From an uncultured Pseudomonadota bacterium (GTDB lineage Bacteria > Pseudomonadota > Gammaproteobacteria > Burkholderiales > Usitatibacteraceae), in assembly GCA_946885905.1 (NCBI GenBank), contig CAMPHL010000048.1:1-9996 (forward strand): 9,996 bases of DNA. The letters are read 5' to 3'. The position numbers and the translations under genes were made by a program. Positions within the stretch are counted from its first letter, which is position 1, and each line of letters begins with the position of its first letter. Below are positions 6,480 through 9,996 of this stretch, piece by piece. Under the pieces are notes generated by a model that was given only the letters and a program-made list of their open reading frames with translations, was not told the DNA's origin and ran no database searches.

Positions 6480-8187
6480 ACTCGTTGGTGACGGCCTCGA
6501 TCTCCTCGAGGGAGGTCGCGCCCTTCTTCACCTTTATGAGCCCCGATTGGCGCAAGTCCCGGACTCCTTCGCGTCGCGCCTGGTCCGCGAGGTCGATCGC
6601 AGTGCCGTTCTTCATGATGATCCGTTCCATCTCCTCGGAGATGGGCATCACCTGGTAGATCCCGACGCGGCCCTTGTAGCCGGTATTTTTACACACGTCG
6701 CACCCCACCGGGCCGAAAGGTTGCCATGTGCCATCCAGATCATCGTCCGAGTAGCCGGCCCGCCGCAGCGCCTCTTCCGGGATTTCCACCGGCTTCTTGC
6801 AGCTGCAGAGCTTCCTCGCCAGGCGCTGGGCGGTCACCAGGATCACCGAGGAGGCGATGTTGAACGGGGCGATGCCCATGTTCATGAGGCGCGTGAGCGT
6901 CTGGGGCGCATCGTTGGTGTGCAGGGTCGAAAGGACCATGTGGCCGGTCTGCGCCGCCTTGATCGCGATCTCGCCCGTCTCCATGTCGCGGATCTCGCCC
7001 ACCATGATGATGTCCGGGTCCTGGCGCAGGAAGGCCTTCAGCGCCACCGGGAACGTGAGCCCCTGCTTGTCGTTCACGTTCACCTGGTTCACGCCGGGGA
7101 GGTTGATCTCCGCCGGGTCCTCGGCCGTCGATATGTTGATCCCGGGCTTGTTCAGGATGTTGAGGCAGGTGTAGAGCGACACGGTCTTGCCCGAGCCGGT
7201 GGGACCCGTGACCAGCACCATCCCGTAGGGCCGCTGGATGGCCGAGAGCAGGTGCTCCTTCTGGTCGGGCTCGTACCCCAGCGCGTCGATCCCGAGCGTG
7301 GCGCTCGACGGGTCGAGGATGCGCATGCAGATCTTCTCGCCGAAGAGCGTGGGCAGCGTGGAGACGCGGAAGTCGATCGCGCGCGTCTTGGACAGCACCA
7401 TCTTCATGCGCCCGTCCTGCGGCACCCGCTTTTCCGAGATGTCCAGCCTCGAGACCACCTTGATGCGGGAGACCAGCTTGTCCTTGATCGCGAGCGGCGG
7501 CTGCGCCACGTCGTAGAGCACGCCGTCGGTGCGGTAGCGGATGCGGTAGAACTTCTCGAACGGCTCGAAGTGGATGTCCGAGGCCCCGCCGTTGATGGCA
7601 TCGAGCAGGATCTTGGTGACGTACTTCACCACCGGCGCGTCGTCGACCTCCTCGGTGGCGATGTCCTGCTGGGGCCCTTCGCCGTCGGTGACCTCGATCC
7701 CGGAGAGGTCCACGTCCTCGGTGATGATGTCGATCGCCTTGGCCGAGGAGTCGCTGATCTTCTTGAGGATGCGCTCGAGCTTGTCGTCCTCGACCACGAC
7801 CGGCTCGAGGCTGAGCCCGGTGGCGAACTTCACCTCGTGCAGCACCTGCTCGTTCGCCGGGTCCGACATGGCGACGAACACCCGGTTGCCGCGCTTGGCG
7901 AGCGCCACGACCCGGTGGGTCGTCACGAGCTTGTTGTCGATGAGGTTGACCGGCAGGCTGTCGACGTCCACCGCATTCAGGTCCAGCAGCGGGTAGCCGA
8001 AGGTTTGCGCGGCGAAGAGGGACACCTCCTTCGCCGAGAGCTTCTTCACCTGCACCAGCTGCTGGATGAAGGAGACGCCGGCCTTCGCCGCCTCCACCTG
8101 GATGGCGTTGGCATCAGCCTGGACGAGACGCCCCTGCTGGACCAGGGCGCGTCCCAGGGCGCTCACGGTGGAAGCCTGGGCAGCCAT
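6478..8187 (-). CDS. pilB: type IV pilus extension ATPase PilB
   Basis: 569 residues, full length. PilB is the cytoplasmic hexameric ATPase that powers pilus assembly through PilC. The N-terminal GspE/MshEN-type domain spans roughly res 5-150, followed by an acidic linker (about 155-185). The ATPase core has arginine-rich RIRYRTDGVLY (215-225) and RVPQDGRMKM (254-263). It also has Walker A GPTGSGKT (328-335), Asp box AEDPAEINLPG (355-365), Walker B RQDPDIIMVGEIRD with E398, and the His box TGHMVLSTLHTND (414-426). Zinc-binding cysteines are C461, C463, C496 and C499 (KLCSCKKP and GCDVCKNTGYKGR). The Asp box has Ala where Val is commoner, which is a mild change. The ATG at 8187 lacks a strong Shine-Dalgarno. 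No pilin gene is adjacent. It is divergent from hemA and first in the pilBC transcript. Confidence 0.97.
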   Translation of the reverse strand: MAAQASTVSALGRALVQQGRLVQADANAIQVEAAKAGVSFIQQLVQVKKLSAKEVSLFAAQTFGYPLLDLNAVDVDSLPVNLIDNKLVTTHRVVALAKRGNRVFVAMSDPANEQVLHEVKFATGLSLEPVVVEDDKLERILKKISDSSAKAIDIITEDVDLSGIEVTDGEGPQQDIATEEVDDAPVVKYVTKILLDAINGGASDIHFEPFEKFYRIRYRTDGVLYDVAQPPLAIKDKLVSRIKVVSRLDISEKRVPQDGRMKMVLSKTRAIDFRVSTLPTLFGEKICMRILDPSSATLGIDALGYEPDQKEHLLSAIQRPYGMVLVTGPTGSGKTVSLYTCLNILNKPGINISTAEDPAEINLPGVNQVNVNDKQGLTFPVALKAFLRQDPDIIMVGEIRDMETGEIAIKAAQTGHMVLSTLHTNDAPQTLTRLMNMGIAPFNIASSVILVTAQRLARKLCSCKKPVEIPEEALRRAGYSDDDLDGTWQPFGPVGCDVCKNTGYKGRVGIYQVMPISEEMERIIMKNGTAIDLADQARREGVRDLRQSGLIKVKKGATSLEEIEAVTNE

Positions 8188-8225
8188 CTCGATGGACGGG
8201 GTAAGTTCCCTTGTAAATCAACGCC

Positions 8226-8255
8226 ATAATGCGCGTTGTTGACTTTGCTTGTAAA
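8226..8255 (-). promoter_or_regulatory. candidate sigma-70 promoter of pilB
   Basis: On the minus strand TTTACA (8250-8255, five of six consensus bases) is followed 18 bases later by CATTAT (8226-8231, four of six). This leaves a leader of about 30 bases before the pilB ATG. The -10 lies inside a short dyad, CAACGC (8219-8224) and GCGTTG (8233-8238). The spacer is on the long side and the -10 is imperfect, so this is a moderate candidate. Confidence 0.4.
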
Positions 8256-8276
8256 GAGAAGGCTACCGCATTCGGA

Positions 8277-8282
8277 TATAAT
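8277..8282 (+). promoter_or_regulatory. -10 box of the hemA promoter
   Basis: A perfect TATAAT, only 10 bases before the hemA ATG at 8293. There is no good -35 at 16-18 bases upstream; TTGACT at 8239-8244 is too far away. Initiation 5-10 bases downstream of the box would give a leader of about zero to six bases. No Shine-Dalgarno lies before the ATG, which agrees with a leaderless or nearly leaderless transcript. Confidence 0.5.
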
Positions 8283-8292
8283 TTTCGACCCC

Positions 8293-9591
8293 ATGCCCTT
8301 CCACGTGCTTGGCCTCAGCCACCACAGCGCTCCCCTCGATGTCCGGGAGAAGCTGGCCTTCGCGCCCGAGCGCCAGCCCGAGGCGCTGGCAGAGCTCGCC
8401 GGCCAGCCGGGGGTCTCCGAGGCGGTCCTCGTATCGACGTGCAACCGCACCGAGATCTACTGCCAGGCCGAAGATCCCGCCGGCGCCCGGACCTGGCTCT
8501 GCGCCGCGGCCGAGAAGGTGGGGCTCCAGGTCGACCGCTACGTCTACGTCCACAGCGGCGAGTCCGCGGTACGCCACGCATTCCGGGTGGCTTCCGGCCT
8601 GGACTCCATGGTGCTGGGCGAGCCCCAGATCCTCGGGCAGGTGAAGCAATCGGTACGCGTGGCCGAGGGCGCCGGCACCGTGGGCGCTCAGCTCGGGCGC
8701 CTCTTCCAGCAGACATTCGCGGTGGCCAAGCAGGTGCGCACCGAGACCGCCCTGGGCGCCCAATCGGTATCGATGGCGGCCGCGGCCCTCAAGCTCGCCG
8801 AGAACGTCTACGGCGACCTTTCGCGCACCCGCCTGCTGCTCGTCGGCGTCGGCGAGATGGTCGAGCTCGCCGCGACCTATTTCGTAGCCCGCAGGCCGCA
8901 GGCCGTGGTGGTGGCGAACCGCACCCTCGCGCGCGGTGAGGCCTTCGCCGAGCGTTTCGAGGGCACCGCGATCGCGCTCGCCGACCTGCCCGCGCGCATG
9001 GCCGAGTTCGACATCGTGCTCACCGGCACGGCCTCCACACTGCCCATCATCGGCAAGGGCCTGGTCGAAAGCGCCCTCCGGGCCCGCAAGCGCCGGCCGA
9101 TCTTCATCGTCGATTTCGCCGTCCCGCGCGACGTCGAGGCCGAAGTGGCGGAGCTCGACGACGTCTTCCTCTACACGGTGGACGACCTGGGCCGCCTGGT
9201 GCAGCAGGGCGCCGAGGCCCGCCGCGGCGCCGTCGACGAGGCCGAGACGCTGGTCGCGCGCCAGGTGGCCGAGTTCCGTGCCTGGCAGGAGCAGCGCGCC
9301 GCCGTGCCCGTGATCGTGGACCTGCGGCGGCGCGTCGACCGTTACCGGGAGATCGAGCTCGCCCGCGCCCGCGGGCGGTTGGCGAAGGGCGAGGACCCCG
9401 CCGCGGTGCTGGAGTCCCTCGCCCGCGGCCTCACCAACAAGTTCCTGCACCATCCCAGCCAGTCGCTCACGCGCGCCGGCGCCGCCGAGCGCGAGCGGCT
9501 GATGCGCGCCCTCGAGGTGATGTTCCCCGAGGAACAGGAGGGGGATTCCGAGGCAGGCACGCGCGAGGTCCGCCCGAAGGGCGCGGCGTGA
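8293..9591 (+). CDS. hemA: glutamyl-tRNA reductase
   Basis: 432 residues, near the usual 415-430. It reduces glutamyl-tRNA(Glu) with NADPH to glutamate-1-semialdehyde, the first committed step of C5 haem synthesis, in the cytosol. Landmarks: N-terminal VLGLSHHSAPLDVREKLAF (5-23), catalytic Cys50 in STCNRTE, and H95 with the signature VASGLDSMVLGEPQILGQVK (99-118). The NADPH-binding segment is LLLVGVGEMVELAA (181-194), then VANRT (207-211) and IVDFAVPRDVE (272-282). The C-terminal dimerisation helices contain LTNKFLHHPS (380-389). The ATG at 8293 gives the standard N-terminus; a TTG at 8236 would run through the -10 box and is rejected. The C-terminal ~20 residues are a non-conserved, charged tail. 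It is divergent from pilB, and its stop overlaps the prfA start (GTGA). Haem made by this pathway also serves the oxidase encoded at the other end of the window. Confidence 0.97.
   Translation: MPFHVLGLSHHSAPLDVREKLAFAPERQPEALAELAGQPGVSEAVLVSTCNRTEIYCQAEDPAGARTWLCAAAEKVGLQVDRYVYVHSGESAVRHAFRVASGLDSMVLGEPQILGQVKQSVRVAEGAGTVGAQLGRLFQQTFAVAKQVRTETALGAQSVSMAAAALKLAENVYGDLSRTRLLLVGVGEMVELAATYFVARRPQAVVVANRTLARGEAFAERFEGTAIALADLPARMAEFDIVLTGTASTLPIIGKGLVESALRARKRRPIFIVDFAVPRDVEAEVAELDDVFLYTVDDLGRLVQQGAEARRGAVDEAETLVARQVAEFRAWQEQRAAVPVIVDLRRRVDRYREIELARARGRLAKGEDPAAVLESLARGLTNKFLHHPSQSLTRAGAAERERLMRALEVMFPEEQEGDSEAGTREVRPKGAA
9576..9581 (+). promoter_or_regulatory. ribosome binding site of prfA inside hemA
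   Basis: GAAGGG, six bases before the GTG at 9588. It supports the GTG that overlaps the hemA stop as the prfA start. Confidence 0.5.
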
Positions 9592-9996
9592 AGGAGTCGA
9601 TAGAGTCCAAGCTCGCGAGCCTCGAGCGGCGCCTGATGGAGATCGACGGGCGCCTCGCGGATCCGGACGTGGCGAACAACGTCGAGAGCCTGCGCAAGCT
9701 CTCGCAGGAGCGCGCCGAGATCCATCCGGTGGTCGAAGCCTTCGGGGAATGGCGCAAGGCCCGGGCCGACGTGGCCGCCGCGGAGGAGATGGCGCGGGAT
9801 CCGGAGATGAGGGCCTTCGCGGAGGACGAAGCGAGAGCCGCGCGCGAGCGCATCGAGCGGCTGGAGGAGGAACTGCAGCGCATGCTCCTCCCCAAGGATC
9901 CCAATGAAGAGCGCAACCTCTTCCTCGAGATCCGGGCCGGAACGGGCGGCGACGAGAGCCAATCCGAGGTTCGGAGCGCGAAATCAGGTGGCAGCG
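9588..9996 (+). CDS. prfA: peptide chain release factor 1, N-terminal part (cut by window end)
   Basis: RF1 recognises UAA and UAG stop codons and triggers peptide release on the ribosome. The window holds 136 codons; the family has about 360. The first ~100 residues are the helical N-terminal domain (MKESIESKLASLERRLMEID and onward), followed by LLPKDPNEERNLFLEIRAGTGGDE (res 100-123), a clear RF1/RF2 signature. After res 123 the family continues AALFAGDLFRMY or similar, but here the reading is SQSEVRSAKSGGS. Neither other frame restores the expected residues, so the last ~40 bases do not look like prfA. The anticodon-like PxT loop and the GGQ motif lie beyond the window. The start is GTG, overlapping the hemA TGA, with a Shine-Dalgarno-like GAAGGG upstream. 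The hemA-prfA order is common in proteobacteria and is often followed by prmC. Confidence 0.9.
   Translation, partial: MKESIESKLASLERRLMEIDGRLADPDVANNVESLRKLSQERAEIHPVVEAFGEWRKARADVAAAEEMARDPEMRAFAEDEARAARERIERLEEELQRMLLPKDPNEERNLFLEIRAGTGGDESQSEVRSAKSGGS

Noticed and set aside
6013..8229. A 738-codon open frame on the plus strand antisense to pilB and part of pilC.
   Set aside because: High GC with strong codon-position bias leaves the opposite strand open. The product is His/Arg/Asp-rich without recognisable domains, while the minus strand encodes complete PilB and PilC.
8236..8292. A TTG start giving a 451-residue HemA.
   Set aside because: The extension runs through the promoter region, including the TATAAT. 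The family N-terminus begins at the ATG at 8293.
8188..8292. A sigma-54 (-24/-12) promoter for pilB, as in some pilus genes.
   Set aside because: No GG-N10-GC pair with the right flanks was found. A sigma-70-like arrangement fits better.

Overview
This is a GC-rich chromosomal segment of ordinary housekeeping genes, most likely from a betaproteobacterium. The evidence is the gene content and order (pilB-pilC-pilD-coaE-zapD-yacG, hemA-prfA, a cox operon whose CoxB carries a cytochrome c domain), the presence of ZapD and YacG, and GTG/TTG starts. The genus cannot be determined from what is visible. Eleven protein genes cover almost the whole window. No RNA genes, mobile elements, CRISPR arrays or long gene-free stretches were seen; the largest intergenic gap is about 105 bases.

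Bases 1-2690, minus strand: an aa3-type cytochrome c oxidase operon read right to left. It runs from a small DUF2244 membrane protein to coxB (CuA subunit with a fused C-terminal cytochrome c domain) to coxA/ctaD (subunit I, cut by the window start). A good sigma-70-like promoter lies just upstream of the DUF2244 gene.

Bases 2699-8187, minus strand: the type IV pilus assembly genes pilB (extension ATPase), pilC (platform protein) and pilD (prepilin peptidase). They are followed by coaE (last step of CoA synthesis), zapD (FtsZ-ring protein) and yacG (zinc-ribbon gyrase inhibitor). pilB and pilC are tightly coupled. A strong intrinsic-terminator-like hairpin separates pilC from pilD. The last four genes are joined by 1-base gaps or 4-base stop/start overlaps, with GTG, GTG and TTG starts.

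Bases 8188-8292: a divergent promoter region between pilB and hemA. A TATAAT box sits so close to the hemA ATG that the transcript would have almost no leader.

Bases 8293-9996, plus strand: hemA (glutamyl-tRNA reductase, first step of C5 haem synthesis) overlapping prfA (peptide chain release factor 1). PrfA looks normal up to its RAGTGGDE stretch. It then departs from the family in the last ~40 bases, which suggests a contig-edge artefact or a real break.

I found no convincing undescribed system. The points worth a second look are the terminator abutting pilD, the near-leaderless hemA, the Glu-to-Gln change in the CuA loop of CoxB, the candidate operator over the cox promoter, and the prfA end.
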